Assembly (NCBI GenBank): GCA_041399205.1
Contig: JAWKTK010000022.1
Span: 62,001-126,000 of the forward strand
Direction of reading: 5' to 3'
DNA from: JAGQOZ01 sp041399205
GTDB taxonomy: Bacteria; Planctomycetota; Planctomycetia; Pirellulales; Pirellulaceae
DNA: 64,000 nucleotides
Part shown: positions 28,259-36,880 of the stretch, piece by piece
Layout of the letters: each line of letters begins with the position of its first letter
Numbering within the stretch: position 1 is the first letter of the stretch
Program-made: the position numbers and the translations under genes
Notes under the pieces: model-generated
Databases searched by the model: none
What the model saw: the letters and a program-made list of their open reading frames with translations, nothing else
Told to the model about the DNA's origin: nothing

Positions 28259-28284
28259 ATGCGAACCTAGCGTCGCATGGCCTT
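28247..28284 (-). terminator. Rho-independent terminator of the BioF-like gene, overlapping its last codons
   Basis: On the minus strand AAGGCCATGCGA and TCGCATGGCCTT (a perfect 12-bp stem, 28253-28264 with 28273-28284) close an 8-base loop containing the stop codon and are followed by TTTTTT. The coding sequence therefore contributes one arm of its own terminator. The T-run lies in the last unit of the tandem array. Confidence 0.9.
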
Positions 28285-29442
28285 GAGTGTTTCTATCAGC
28301 TGATCCAACTGCGATCGAGTATGCTCTGATGTCAAGCTGATGCGTAGCAAGGATTCTCCTTCGGGCACACTGGGTGGTCGAATCGCCGGCACCAAACAAC
28401 CGGCCTCGCGCAGTTTTGCCGCCAACGCCACGGCTCGCTCGGGTTCGCCCAAAAAGATGGGCACGATTTGGCTCGCACTGTGACCTGTGTTCCAGCCGTC
28501 ACTTTGCAGCCGTTCTCGCAAATAGGTTGCGTTTTCTACTAACCGTTGCCGTCGTTGTGGTTCGCCTTGCACAATCTCCAAAGCCGCCAGCGACGCCACA
28601 CAGGTCACCGCCGGCATGGCCGTCGAGAAGACGTAAGAACGAGCTCGATTGTAAAGCCACTCTACCAACGCCAGCGAACCACTTGCAAATCCACCACACG
28701 ATCCGAACGCCTTGCTGAGCGTTCCGATGCGAATCATATTCGAACTGTGTATGCCATGCACTTCGCACAAGCCCGTCCCGTTCGAACCAAAGACGCCCGT
28801 GGCATGAGCTTCATCGACCAATAGCATCGAATTAGACTGTTCGGCCAGTTCGGCGATTTCGGCCAGCGGTGCCATGTCGCCATCCATGCTGAACAGGCTG
28901 TCGGTGACAACCAGCCGGCGTCCACCGCCCTGCCCTGCGGCCAGCAATTCGGCGAGATGTGCGACATCATTATGCCGGTAGACTTGCACGTTCGCGCGAC
29001 TCAACCGACATCCATCAATAATGCTGGCATGGTTTTTTGCATCGCTGAAAATGGTATCACCCGAGCCAACTAGCGCCGAAATCGCTCCGACATTGGCGGC
29101 GTAACCAGTAGAAAACAGAATCGCATCTTCGCTTGATTCAAATTCGGCCAGTCGTCGTTCCAGTTCCGCGTGCCATTGGCTGCGCCCCGTGATCAATGGA
29201 CTTGCGCCGCTGCCCCAGCCTTCGCGAAGTATCTGTTCTTGGACTGCCGACACCAGCCGTTGGTCCGCTGCGATTCCCAAGTAATCGTTGGAAGCGAAGT
29301 TGATCAACGGTGCTGTAGTTTGATCGGCTTGAAACTCGATGGACGCTTGTTGCGCCCCTTGCCGAATGGTACGAAAACGACGCAAATTGGCTTGCTCCAA
29401 CGCCTTCAAGCTATCGGCAATCCAATCCAGCGAACGATTCAC
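28267..29442 (-). CDS. bioF: 8-amino-7-oxononanoate synthase-like PLP enzyme (alpha-oxoamine synthase family)
   Basis: 391 aa from the GTG at 29442. The frame is open further upstream but that part overlaps the molybdoenzyme gene and is not family-like. PLP-fold landmarks: NFASNDYLGIA, GWGSGASPLITG, HASIIDGCRLSRA, DEAHATGVFG and the Schiff-base Lys244 in TLSKAFGSCGG. The family condenses an amino acid with an acyl-CoA; BioF uses L-alanine and pimeloyl-CoA/ACP to start biotin synthesis. Related KBL or other oxoamine synthases cannot be fully excluded. Its start is 4 bases past the preceding stop, implying cotranslation with the molybdenum hydroxylase. No other bio gene is nearby. Confidence 0.85.
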   Translation of the reverse strand: MNRSLDWIADSLKALEQANLRRFRTIRQGAQQASIEFQADQTTAPLINFASNDYLGIAADQRLVSAVQEQILREGWGSGASPLITGRSQWHAELERRLAEFESSEDAILFSTGYAANVGAISALVGSGDTIFSDAKNHASIIDGCRLSRANVQVYRHNDVAHLAELLAAGQGGGRRLVVTDSLFSMDGDMAPLAEIAELAEQSNSMLLVDEAHATGVFGSNGTGLCEVHGIHSSNMIRIGTLSKAFGSCGGFASGSLALVEWLYNRARSYVFSTAMPAVTCVASLAALEIVQGEPQRRQRLVENATYLRERLQSDGWNTGHSASQIVPIFLGEPERAVALAAKLREAGCLVPAIRPPSVPEGESLLRISLTSEHTRSQLDQLIETLKAMRR

Positions 29443-29446
29443 AATT

Positions 29447-31717
29447 CTAATTCCCCTGCGCAAGAATCGCCTTGCACAACTTGGGCGGAGACATGGGCAA
29501 CGTTTGCATCCGCACGCCCACCGCATCATAAATGGCGTTGGCAATGGCAGCTGGCGGAGGACAGATGGGCACCTCACCCACGCCTCGGACACCATACGGA
29601 TGCTGTGGATCGGGAACTTCGACAATGATGGTGTCAATCATGGGAACGTCAAAACACGTGGGCATGCGATAGTCCAAAAACGTCGGATTGGCCATACGTC
29701 CATCGGCGTCATAACAATATTCTTCGTTCAGCGCCCAGCCAATTCCTTGCACTACGCCACCTTGCATTTGTCCTTCGACATAACTGGGATGAATGGCCGT
29801 GCCTGCGTCTTGGGCGATGGTGTAGCGAAGAACTTGCACCTTGCCCAGTTCCGGATCGACTTCCACATCGACACAATGCGTACCGAACGCGCCGCCTTGA
29901 TTCGCTGCGCTGGACGTTCCGTTGCCAATCACCGCTCCACCAGTCTCGTGCAGTTGAGCCGCCAGTTCGGCAAAAGAAATCTTCTGATTCGCCGGTCCAA
30001 CCACTCCGCCGTCTTCGTATTTCACTTGCGCCGCATCCACTTCCCATAAAATGGCCGCTCGCTGCACTAACTGTCGCTGAATGTCTTTCGCGGCTTCATA
30101 GGCGGCAATGCCTGTGGCAAAAGTGACTCGGCTACCACCCGTCACGTCGGTGTAACCGACGCTATCGGTATCGGCAATGGTAGGCATGACCGCTTCCGCA
30201 GCGATGCCCAGCGTTTCAGCCAGCTGCATGGCAATGCCTGTGCGCGAACCGCCGATATCGGTCGAACCTTCCACCAGTGAAACCGTACCGTCCAAGTTCA
30301 CGGTGGCCGTCACCGACGATTTCATGCCGGCGTTAAACCAAAATCCCGACGCGACACCTCGACCGCGAAACTTCCCGTCCAGCTTGGTTTGATAGTGTGC
30401 GCTTTGCTTGATCGCGTCGACCGTTTCCCACATGCCAATCCTGGGAAACACCGGCCCGTCTACTCGCCGAGTGCCCTCTTTGGCGGCGTTTTTGAGTCGG
30501 AAGTCCAATGGGTTGACGCCTAGTTTTTCACACAATTCGTCGATGGCCGTTTCTACCGCAAACGCCACGTGCGTCGATCCCGGAGCTCGATAGGCATTTG
30601 TTCGAGGCTTGTTGACGCACACGTCAAACCCTTCCACTCGACCGTGCGGCAAGTCGTAGCAGGCGAAGACACACATGCACGCCATGCCGACAGGCGAACC
30701 GGTATATGCGCCGGCTTCAAACGCCAACCACGCGTCACCCGCCACCAGCGTGCCGTCCTTCTTGGCGCCAATTTTGATCTTGATGTGCGAACCAGGTGTC
30801 GGTCCGGTCGCTTCAAAGACTTGCGTGCGGCTCATGACCAACTGGACGGGCCGACCACTTTTCTTCGAAAGCATGGCTGCCACCGGCGGAAGATAAACTG
30901 AAATCTTGCCACCAAAGCCGCCGCCAATTTCCATGGGCACCACTTTCACGTGTGAAACTGGAATGCGTAGTAGTTCGGCCGTTTGTTGACGAGCGGTAAA
31001 CGAACCTTGCGTGCTCATCCACACGGTGACTTTGCCGTCGGCATTCCACAATGCCGTAGCGTTGTGCGGTTCGATATAACCTTGGTGCACCATCGTGGTG
31101 TCATATTCGCGTTCCACAATGACGTCCGCCTGCGAGAAGCCTTCGTCCAAATTGCCTTTTTCAAACAGATAATGCATGGCAATATTGGTTGGCTGGGAAT
31201 TATCATCGCCAGAGGCACCTAATGATTCGGTGCGAATATCTTCGTTCAAGATGGGCGAATCGGGCTGCATGGCCTGCAACACATCCAGCACCGGCGGAAG
31301 CGGTTCGTACTGGACGTCAATTAGCTGCGCGGCTTCTTCGGCAATGTGCATGCTGTCCGCCGCCACGGCCGCCACCACGTGACCTTTGTAAAGCACTTTG
31401 TCTCGAGCCATCACGTTGGCACTCAGATGACGCATATTGGCCGCGCCTTCGCCCAGTTCGACCACGCGATCGCCTTGTTCGGGAAAATCTTGGCTGGTCA
31501 CGACCGCTCGCACACCCGGCAACGCTTCTGCCTTGGACGTATCGATAGAAAGAATTTTGGCGTGCGAATGAGGACTGCGGAGTGTGGCGGCGAACAACAT
31601 ACCCGTCAAGCGAATGTCCGCGCCGTATTTCGCTCGGCCCGTCACCTTATCGACTCCATCATGTCGAATGGGCCGAGTGCCAATGACTTTGTATTTGGGC
31701 TTGTCTACTGTGGCCAT
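29447..31717 (-). CDS. xanthine dehydrogenase-family molybdenum-binding subunit
   Basis: 756 aa from the ATG at 31717, which has AGGAG 9 bases upstream (an in-frame start at 31783 lacks one). It has the aldehyde oxidase/xanthine dehydrogenase a/b-hammerhead domain (~20-130: RHDGVDKVTGRAKYGADI) and the molybdopterin-cytosine-dinucleotide-binding domain. Visible motifs are GGGFGGK, AYRAPGSTHVAFAVE and, near the C-terminus, GVRGVGEVPICPPPA with the catalytic Glu. It should hydroxylate a heterocycle or oxidise an aldehyde, passing electrons to the 2Fe-2S and FAD subunits encoded upstream. The substrate cannot be assigned. No XdhC/CoxI-type maturation gene lies in the window. Confidence 0.92.
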   Translation of the reverse strand: MATVDKPKYKVIGTRPIRHDGVDKVTGRAKYGADIRLTGMLFAATLRSPHSHAKILSIDTSKAEALPGVRAVVTSQDFPEQGDRVVELGEGAANMRHLSANVMARDKVLYKGHVVAAVAADSMHIAEEAAQLIDVQYEPLPPVLDVLQAMQPDSPILNEDIRTESLGASGDDNSQPTNIAMHYLFEKGNLDEGFSQADVIVEREYDTTMVHQGYIEPHNATALWNADGKVTVWMSTQGSFTARQQTAELLRIPVSHVKVVPMEIGGGFGGKISVYLPPVAAMLSKKSGRPVQLVMSRTQVFEATGPTPGSHIKIKIGAKKDGTLVAGDAWLAFEAGAYTGSPVGMACMCVFACYDLPHGRVEGFDVCVNKPRTNAYRAPGSTHVAFAVETAIDELCEKLGVNPLDFRLKNAAKEGTRRVDGPVFPRIGMWETVDAIKQSAHYQTKLDGKFRGRGVASGFWFNAGMKSSVTATVNLDGTVSLVEGSTDIGGSRTGIAMQLAETLGIAAEAVMPTIADTDSVGYTDVTGGSRVTFATGIAAYEAAKDIQRQLVQRAAILWEVDAAQVKYEDGGVVGPANQKISFAELAAQLHETGGAVIGNGTSSAANQGGAFGTHCVDVEVDPELGKVQVLRYTIAQDAGTAIHPSYVEGQMQGGVVQGIGWALNEEYCYDADGRMANPTFLDYRMPTCFDVPMIDTIIVEVPDPQHPYGVRGVGEVPICPPPAAIANAIYDAVGVRMQTLPMSPPKLCKAILAQGN

Positions 31718-31789
31718 CTGAAATACTCCTAAACCTAATTTTTGAACGATAAACCATCGGCTTGACCAGAAATCGCGTGCCACGGATTG

Positions 31790-32275
31790 CTACGAAGCGA
31801 CCGAACGTTTCTTGGCTGCGGCGGCTTGAACGGCGCGAACAATTTTGTCATACCCCGTGCAGCGACAAAGATTTCCAGACAGACAGAAGCGAATTTCCTG
31901 TTCGGACGGATCTGGATTCGCAGCCAAGAGTGACTTGGCCTGCATGATGATGCCGGGCGTACAAATGCCGCATTGCAGTGCGGCTCCTTCCAAAAACGCC
32001 GATTGGATTTCGTTCAATTCCGATCCGCAAGCCACGCCTTCGATGGTTTCCAGGTTGGCGCCTTCTGCCTCCATGGCCAAGACCAGGCAACTGACAACAG
32101 GTTGTCCGTTCATGATCACAGTACACGCGCCGCAATTGCCATTGCTGCAACCTTCTTTGGTGCCAGTCATGCCCAGTGAATTACGCAGCGCGTCCAGCAG
32201 TGTGTCTCGAGCTTCACACAAAAACTCAACTTCATCGCCGTTAATCGTGGCGCTAACAACGTGTTTCTTGCTCAT
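31790..32275 (-). CDS. molybdenum hydroxylase 2Fe-2S subunit
   Basis: 161 aa. N-terminal plant-type ferredoxin cluster: Cys43, Cys48, Cys51 and Cys63 (GCSNGNCGAC...SC). C-terminal helical 2Fe-2S domain: Cys102, Cys105, Cys137 and Cys139 (CGIC...CRC). All eight ligands are present. It relays electrons between the molybdenum and FAD subunits. Typical CoxS/XdhA-small-subunit length. 58 bases after the FAD gene and 72 before the molybdenum gene, same strand. Confidence 0.95.
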   Translation of the reverse strand: MSKKHVVSATINGDEVEFLCEARDTLLDALRNSLGMTGTKEGCSNGNCGACTVIMNGQPVVSCLVLAMEAEGANLETIEGVACGSELNEIQSAFLEGAALQCGICTPGIIMQAKSLLAANPDPSEQEIRFCLSGNLCRCTGYDKIVRAVQAAAAKKRSVAS

Positions 32276-32333
32276 CCGTTTTCCTTCGTTATTCTTGAAC
32301 GAACCAGCGAGTGATTCGAATTGCGTCGTTACC

Positions 32334-33230
32334 CTAGTGACCCGGAACGTAATCTAGAATTTCGCCTTTGGCACGAACCACGGCCGCCTGGAGCACTCGC
32401 TTCACCAGCACTCCGGTCACGTGCGAACGATATTCCGCAGTGCCTCGCATATCCGTAATCGGCTTCACTATCGACTTGGCGACTTCAGCAGCATTTTGCA
32501 TGGTTGTGTCATTGACCGGCTGGCCCACGATGGCTTCGCTAACTTTTGTAGCCAGCAGCGGAGTCGGCGCAACTGCGGCTAAACCAATCTTGGCGTCGGC
32601 AAATTGATCGCCCGATTCGTTCAAGGTAACGCAAGCCGCCACGCCGACGACGGCAATGTCCATTTCGTTCCGAGGAATCATGCGGCGATAGTGCGAACCG
32701 GTTCGAGCGACTGGGCGAGGAAACCGGATCTCAACTAACAGCTCGCCGGGTTGCAACACGTTCTTTCCGGGACCGGTGCAAAACTGTTCGACCGGAATTT
32801 CGCGTTGTCCGTTTGAGCCGGCAATCACACAAGCTCCGCCCAAGACCATCATGCTGGGAATGGAATCGCCGGCCGGCCCTGAATTACAGAGATTCCCGCC
32901 AAGAGACGCGCGGCTTTGAATCTGCCAACCGCCAATGATTTGGCTGCTGTCATACAACGCGGCATAGTCTTGTTGGATCTGGACGTTGGACTTGATCCGA
33001 TGACACGGCACGGCGGCTCCGATTCGCAAGCCGGAGTCGGCCACTGCCAAGACGTTCAGTTCGTCCAGCTTCTTGATGTCGACGATCAGGCTGGGTGAAT
33101 AACGACCTGTTCGCATCTGATCAATTAAGTCGGTTCCGCCTGCCAACGGTTTGGCGGCACCGTGATGCTGAGCCAACAGAGCCAAAGCGTCCGCCAATTT
33201 AGTTGGTGCTTGATATTCAAAAGCATGCAC
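32334..33230 (-). CDS. molybdenum hydroxylase FAD-binding subunit
   Basis: 298 aa from the GTG at 33230, chosen because AGGTGG lies 8 bases before it and the product then starts MHAFEYQAP as in CoxM-type subunits; a GTG four codons earlier is the alternative. FAD-binding landmarks: KPLAGGTDLIDQMRTG (~30-45) and SRASLGGNLCNSGPAGDSIP (~110-130). CO dehydrogenase flavoprotein C-terminal domain ~190-295. Passes electrons from the 2Fe-2S subunit to an acceptor. First of the three oxidoreductase genes in transcription order (FAD, Fe-S, Mo). Confidence 0.93.
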   Translation of the reverse strand: MHAFEYQAPTKLADALALLAQHHGAAKPLAGGTDLIDQMRTGRYSPSLIVDIKKLDELNVLAVADSGLRIGAAVPCHRIKSNVQIQQDYAALYDSSQIIGGWQIQSRASLGGNLCNSGPAGDSIPSMMVLGGACVIAGSNGQREIPVEQFCTGPGKNVLQPGELLVEIRFPRPVARTGSHYRRMIPRNEMDIAVVGVAACVTLNESGDQFADAKIGLAAVAPTPLLATKVSEAIVGQPVNDTTMQNAAEVAKSIVKPITDMRGTAEYRSHVTGVLVKRVLQAAVVRAKGEILDYVPGH

Positions 33231-33392
33231 GATTCGTTCCACCTAGTATGATTCCGTCTCTGTAAGCTCGAAGGCGAAAAAAACGCCCGAGCCAAACTTT
33301 GTTCAGTCGGGTATTCTATCGCAAACCCAGGACGGTGCAATTTGGCTGGTTCGAATCGCAAGCTGTCACCAAGCCAAATGAGTTCGAACCCA

Positions 33393-35321
33393 TCAGAAAA
33401 AGCGTTCTACCAGCTTTTGATGCTTGTCAGGCGATTCGAATTGGCCGCCACACAACGTACCGATTAGCACACCCAAAGTCGAACCGACTAAATCCCAGAT
33501 AAACGGTTCGATTCCAGTTTCTTGCACTAGTTGGATACCGATTTGCAGATTGGTGAAAAACAAGTGCGTGGCAAAGCCGGCCAACATCCCCAAAAACGCA
33601 CCGGACAGATTCATCCTGCGCCAATACAAACAAAACGCCATGGGCACCAGGAACGTCGCCGAAAGTCCTCCGCCCGCAAACACAATCAAGTCTTGCAGAT
33701 AATCGGGCGGACGTACGGCAAAGATCGTGGCCAACACGCCCATGGCCACCGTGCCGGAATAAGTGACCCGTTTTAGTTGTCGCTCAGACGCATGCGGCGC
33801 CAGTAAACCCTGATAGATATCTCGCACCAAGGACGAAGAAACCAGTAGCAAGAAACTGTCAACGCTGGACATCACCGCCGCAAAGGGCGCGGCCAATAAC
33901 AAACCGGCCAACCACGGCACTCCAGCCACGCTGGTAGTGTGCACAGCCAATTCCGGCATCGCTCTGTCCGGAGAAAATTCCAGCCCCGGCAGGATGACTC
34001 GAGCACAACAAAAAATCACGACCAGCGAAAAATAGATGAACGAAAAATAGAACGAAACACTCACGATGGAAAGCCGCAACGTTTTCGTGTCTTTGAACGC
34101 CATCAAGCGAACCATGTTGCTGGGCTGTCCAGCACCGGAAAAGGTCCAATACATAAAGAAACTGAACGCCACACCTAGCCCGATAAAACCGGTCGTTTTT
34201 TTGGCATCCGGTCCTGTGGCAGAAAGATAGGTGCCTGGCTCGTCAGCGCCGGCGGCGTAGGACAGCAGTTCTGGCGGACCACTTTGAGCCAAGCGAACGT
34301 CCTGGCGAATCGATGATTCTGGGATTTTTTGGATCTGAGACGCAGTGGTCAATTCGATCACTTCCACATCTTCGCTAGGCTGCTGCGCGATGACTTTGAT
34401 CCGATTTTTGGTTCGCAGCAAATGCCCGTCGGCCAAGATCCAGGTTCCTTTTTCCACCGTCGTATCGGTATCGCAAAGCAGTTGGACCGAACCAAAACGA
34501 GGCGGTGTGTGTTGGGCCAATTCCGCGTTGGCTTGCGAAAGTCCGCCGGCTTGTGACACGGTCAGATACAGCAAAATCAATACGCCAAAGAACATGACAA
34601 TGCCCTGCATCACGTCCGTCCACACGACCGCTCGGAACCCGCCGTACACCACGTAGCCCACCACGGCTACCGAAAAGACCAACAAAAAGAATAAATAGTG
34701 TGGGTCCGAATTCGCGATGTAATCAATCGACGATGCGTGCGTCATCCGCCCCATGGCTTGGACACAAACTTCAAATCCCGGAATGCCATGAAGCAGGCTG
34801 GCCAGAATTTCGCTGCCAGCTTTGAACTGGGCCAAAAGATAGAAAAACATGAAGATCAGAATGACCAGCGACGCCACCGCGCCTAGTATTCGACTTCCAA
34901 AGCGTTCACGAAACACCTCCGGTATGGTCAGTGCGCCGGCGCGTCGACCGACATCGTTCAGGCGTTTGCCGAGCAATCCCATGGCGACCAGCGGAACCAA
35001 CATGTAGCCGGCAATCCACAGAGCTAAGCTCCAGCCATGTTCATAAATCAATGCCGGGAAACCAACGAAACTTCCGCCGGATGCACTAGTGGCAGCAAAC
35101 GTCAATGCAAATGCCCAGACGCCCAAATTACGCCCGCCCAAGAAATATTCGCTGGCAAAACCTTCTTTGGATTCAAAAAATCCAGACAGCCACGCCAACG
35201 CCATCACGGCAACTAAGTAGATCACAAAGCTGATCAATGCCACGTTGGTGTTGGTTGCTTGCGCTATCAATACGCTGGGAAACAACAGGCACTCAGTCAC
35301 GCTGCGTCTCCGTGTCGGCAT
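33393..35321 (-). CDS. sodium:solute symporter, PanF-like
   Basis: 642 aa with about 13 transmembrane helices of the solute:sodium symporter family. Landmarks are TFAATSASGGSFVGFPALIY near the first helices, GGFRAVVWTDVMQG, and AAPFAAVMSSVDSFLLLVSSS, a family signature. PanF proteins are near 480 aa. The excess is mainly a ~110-residue soluble insert around residues 280-390, between helices, and is unusual. Its start overlaps by 29 bases the end of a small YhdT-like membrane protein, as with yhdT-panF in enterobacteria. Pantothenate is therefore a reasonable guess for the substrate. A compound used by the molybdenum hydroxylase downstream is the alternative. Confidence 0.85.
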   Translation of the reverse strand: MPTRRRSVTECLLFPSVLIAQATNTNVALISFVIYLVAVMALAWLSGFFESKEGFASEYFLGGRNLGVWAFALTFAATSASGGSFVGFPALIYEHGWSLALWIAGYMLVPLVAMGLLGKRLNDVGRRAGALTIPEVFRERFGSRILGAVASLVILIFMFFYLLAQFKAGSEILASLLHGIPGFEVCVQAMGRMTHASSIDYIANSDPHYLFFLLVFSVAVVGYVVYGGFRAVVWTDVMQGIVMFFGVLILLYLTVSQAGGLSQANAELAQHTPPRFGSVQLLCDTDTTVEKGTWILADGHLLRTKNRIKVIAQQPSEDVEVIELTTASQIQKIPESSIRQDVRLAQSGPPELLSYAAGADEPGTYLSATGPDAKKTTGFIGLGVAFSFFMYWTFSGAGQPSNMVRLMAFKDTKTLRLSIVSVSFYFSFIYFSLVVIFCCARVILPGLEFSPDRAMPELAVHTTSVAGVPWLAGLLLAAPFAAVMSSVDSFLLLVSSSLVRDIYQGLLAPHASERQLKRVTYSGTVAMGVLATIFAVRPPDYLQDLIVFAGGGLSATFLVPMAFCLYWRRMNLSGAFLGMLAGFATHLFFTNLQIGIQLVQETGIEPFIWDLVGSTLGVLIGTLCGGQFESPDKHQKLVERFF

Positions 35322-35661
35322 CAGGCGCCGAGCAATCGTTTTCTTCGGGCCCGGACAACGGTTCGTCCTTCATATAGCCGAAGCAAAACCAAACAGTGAA
35401 GACATTCGCCAACAGCCAAGGTGCGGCCACGCCCCAAAACACCCAAGTTGGGAGGCCGAAGATTAAATTCGTGGCTGGTGCTTCACTTCGCCCCAACCAT
35501 ATAGATGCCACCACAACCCATAAACAAAAGACGACAAACCCGATCAAGATAACGCGAGTTTCTCGGGTGGCGGATGCGAACGACGATTTTTTGGAAGTAG
35601 TATTCACGACATTATCGTAAGGCCTGACGCGGCTTGTGAAAAGCAGCAAACGATCCAGCAT
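35293..35661 (-). CDS. small membrane protein, YhdT/DUF997-like
   Basis: 122 aa if the ATG at 35661 is used; a GTG at 35607 gives 104 aa and a length closer to the family. Neither has a clear ribosome site. Two hydrophobic helices: VILIGFVVFCLWVVVASIWL and WVFWGVAAPWLLANVFTVWF. The polar C-tail is acidic. The two-helix architecture and the 29-base overlap into a PanF-like symporter match the yhdT-panF arrangement. The molecular role of YhdT is not established; an accessory subunit of the symporter is the usual inference. Confidence 0.72.
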   Translation of the reverse strand: MLDRLLLFTSRVRPYDNVVNTTSKKSSFASATRETRVILIGFVVFCLWVVVASIWLGRSEAPATNLIFGLPTWVFWGVAAPWLLANVFTVWFCFGYMKDEPLSGPEENDCSAPDADTETQRD

Positions 35662-35897
35662 TTTTTGCGTAAGAATTATCCAGAGACAACGTTCGAATAG
35701 TAATGCGGTTGCGGTTCGTTCAAGCGGCAGATATTCGTTTGGCGATATCGGCCAAAAAGCGAAGCATTGCCATCAATAGCAGTGCTATTTTTGAACAATT
35801 CCGTTGTCGATTGCCTAAAGTTCGCATTCCTGAGCGATCGGACGGACGATAAGAACTGCGGAAAAGGATGACCCGGTAGCCTGGAAGGACTCTAACG

Positions 35898-36788
35898 ATG
35901 CAACGAATTTCTACAACTCTTTGTCAACCTTGGATTCACGTTGGCTGCTTAGTCCTCGGTATACTGGCAACGCCGGCGACGGCACTGCAGGCAAAAGGGA
36001 CCGCTCAGATTGTTTGGCGAGACAGCTTGCGGCAGGCGTTGCAGGAATCGAGCGAAGTTCGCAAGCCGATGCTGGTTGAAGTTTCCACAACTTGGTGTGG
36101 CTACTGCAAGAAAATGGAGAAGGAAACGTTTTCCGATCGACGCATTGTGGATCACATTTCCGAATGCTTTGTACCTGTCAAAGTGGACGGTGAGCAACAA
36201 CGCGACTTTGTTAAACGCATCGGCATTCGTTCCTATCCGACCACGGTGATCTTGGGTTCGGACATGCAAGTGTTGGCCAAAATCACCGGCTATCGAACTC
36301 CGGAACAGCTGAGCCAAGATCTTTCCACCGTCTGTGATCGTTCGCACGAATCCACCAACGATGTGCCGCTGTTGCAAGCGTCCGTCTTTGGAAATCTTTG
36401 CCCGGTAACTCCCATGGAAACCGGCAAGTTTATCGCTGGTAATCAAGATGTTTCGATGTCGTTTCGAGGTTACCAGCTGCAATTTGCCAATGACGACTGT
36501 CGTCAGAAATTCCAACAGAATCCCGCCAAGTTCTGGCCGGTTGCCGACGGACAATGTGTTGTCAGTTATTTTGATCAACAGCACATGACGGCGGGAAAAG
36601 TCAATTTAGGTGTGATGTACAACGACCGTATCTGGATGTTCGCTTCACCCGAACATCTGGAAAGATTCAAATCCAGTCCTGACCGCTACGTCCATCTGCT
36701 GCAGCAAGCCCAAGCCAAGTCGCAACCGGCGGAACAGCCGGCCGCTCCCATACAAACGGCGCGAACCAACCAGACCACGGCAAAATAG
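35898..36788 (+). CDS. secreted thioredoxin-fold protein with C-terminal YHS-like region
   Basis: 296 aa. A signal peptide (~10-32, GCLVLGILATPATALQA) is followed by a thioredoxin domain (~40-145) with Cys67-Gly-Tyr-Cys70 (TTWCGYCKKM) and the cis-proline segment RSYPTTVI. Residues ~160-270 contain a YHS-like pattern (MSFRGYQLQFANDDCRQKFQQNP) and a second similar block (VMYNDRIWMFASPEHLERFKSSP), which may bind metal. The Gln/Ala/Pro-rich tail is probably disordered. It likely reduces disulfides or handles metal in the periplasm. The 236 bases upstream, shared with the divergent YhdT gene, hold no clear regulatory motif. Confidence 0.85.
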   Translation: MQRISTTLCQPWIHVGCLVLGILATPATALQAKGTAQIVWRDSLRQALQESSEVRKPMLVEVSTTWCGYCKKMEKETFSDRRIVDHISECFVPVKVDGEQQRDFVKRIGIRSYPTTVILGSDMQVLAKITGYRTPEQLSQDLSTVCDRSHESTNDVPLLQASVFGNLCPVTPMETGKFIAGNQDVSMSFRGYQLQFANDDCRQKFQQNPAKFWPVADGQCVVSYFDQQHMTAGKVNLGVMYNDRIWMFASPEHLERFKSSPDRYVHLLQQAQAKSQPAEQPAAPIQTARTNQTTAK

Positions 36789-36810
36789 CTGTTGAGCAAC
36801 AACAAAAGCA

Positions 36811-36845
36811 AAACGGCCGATTCGAATCGTTCGAATCGGCCGTTT
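36811..36845. terminator. bidirectional terminator hairpin between converging genes
   Basis: AAACGGCCGATTCGAA (36811-36826), 3-base loop TCG, then the exact complement TTCGAATCGGCCGTTT (36830-36845): a perfect 16-bp stem ending in A/T on both sides. It sits 22 bases past the thioredoxin-like stop and 35 bases past the opposing CotH stop, so it can serve both genes. Confidence 0.9.
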
Positions 36846-36880
36846 CTGTAGGTCACTGGTGCGAAGCGTCGCGTTCGCAC

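Noticed and set aside
27861..28260. Long minus-strand frames through the tandem array that look like repetitive proteins
   Set aside because: They are translations of the 40-bp repeat; change of unit length (38-41) shifts the frame between copies, and there is no ribosome site or family similarity.
33345..33375. GGTTCGAATC sequences (here and near 18145) as tRNA T-loops
   Set aside because: No matching acceptor, D or anticodon stems could be folded around either.
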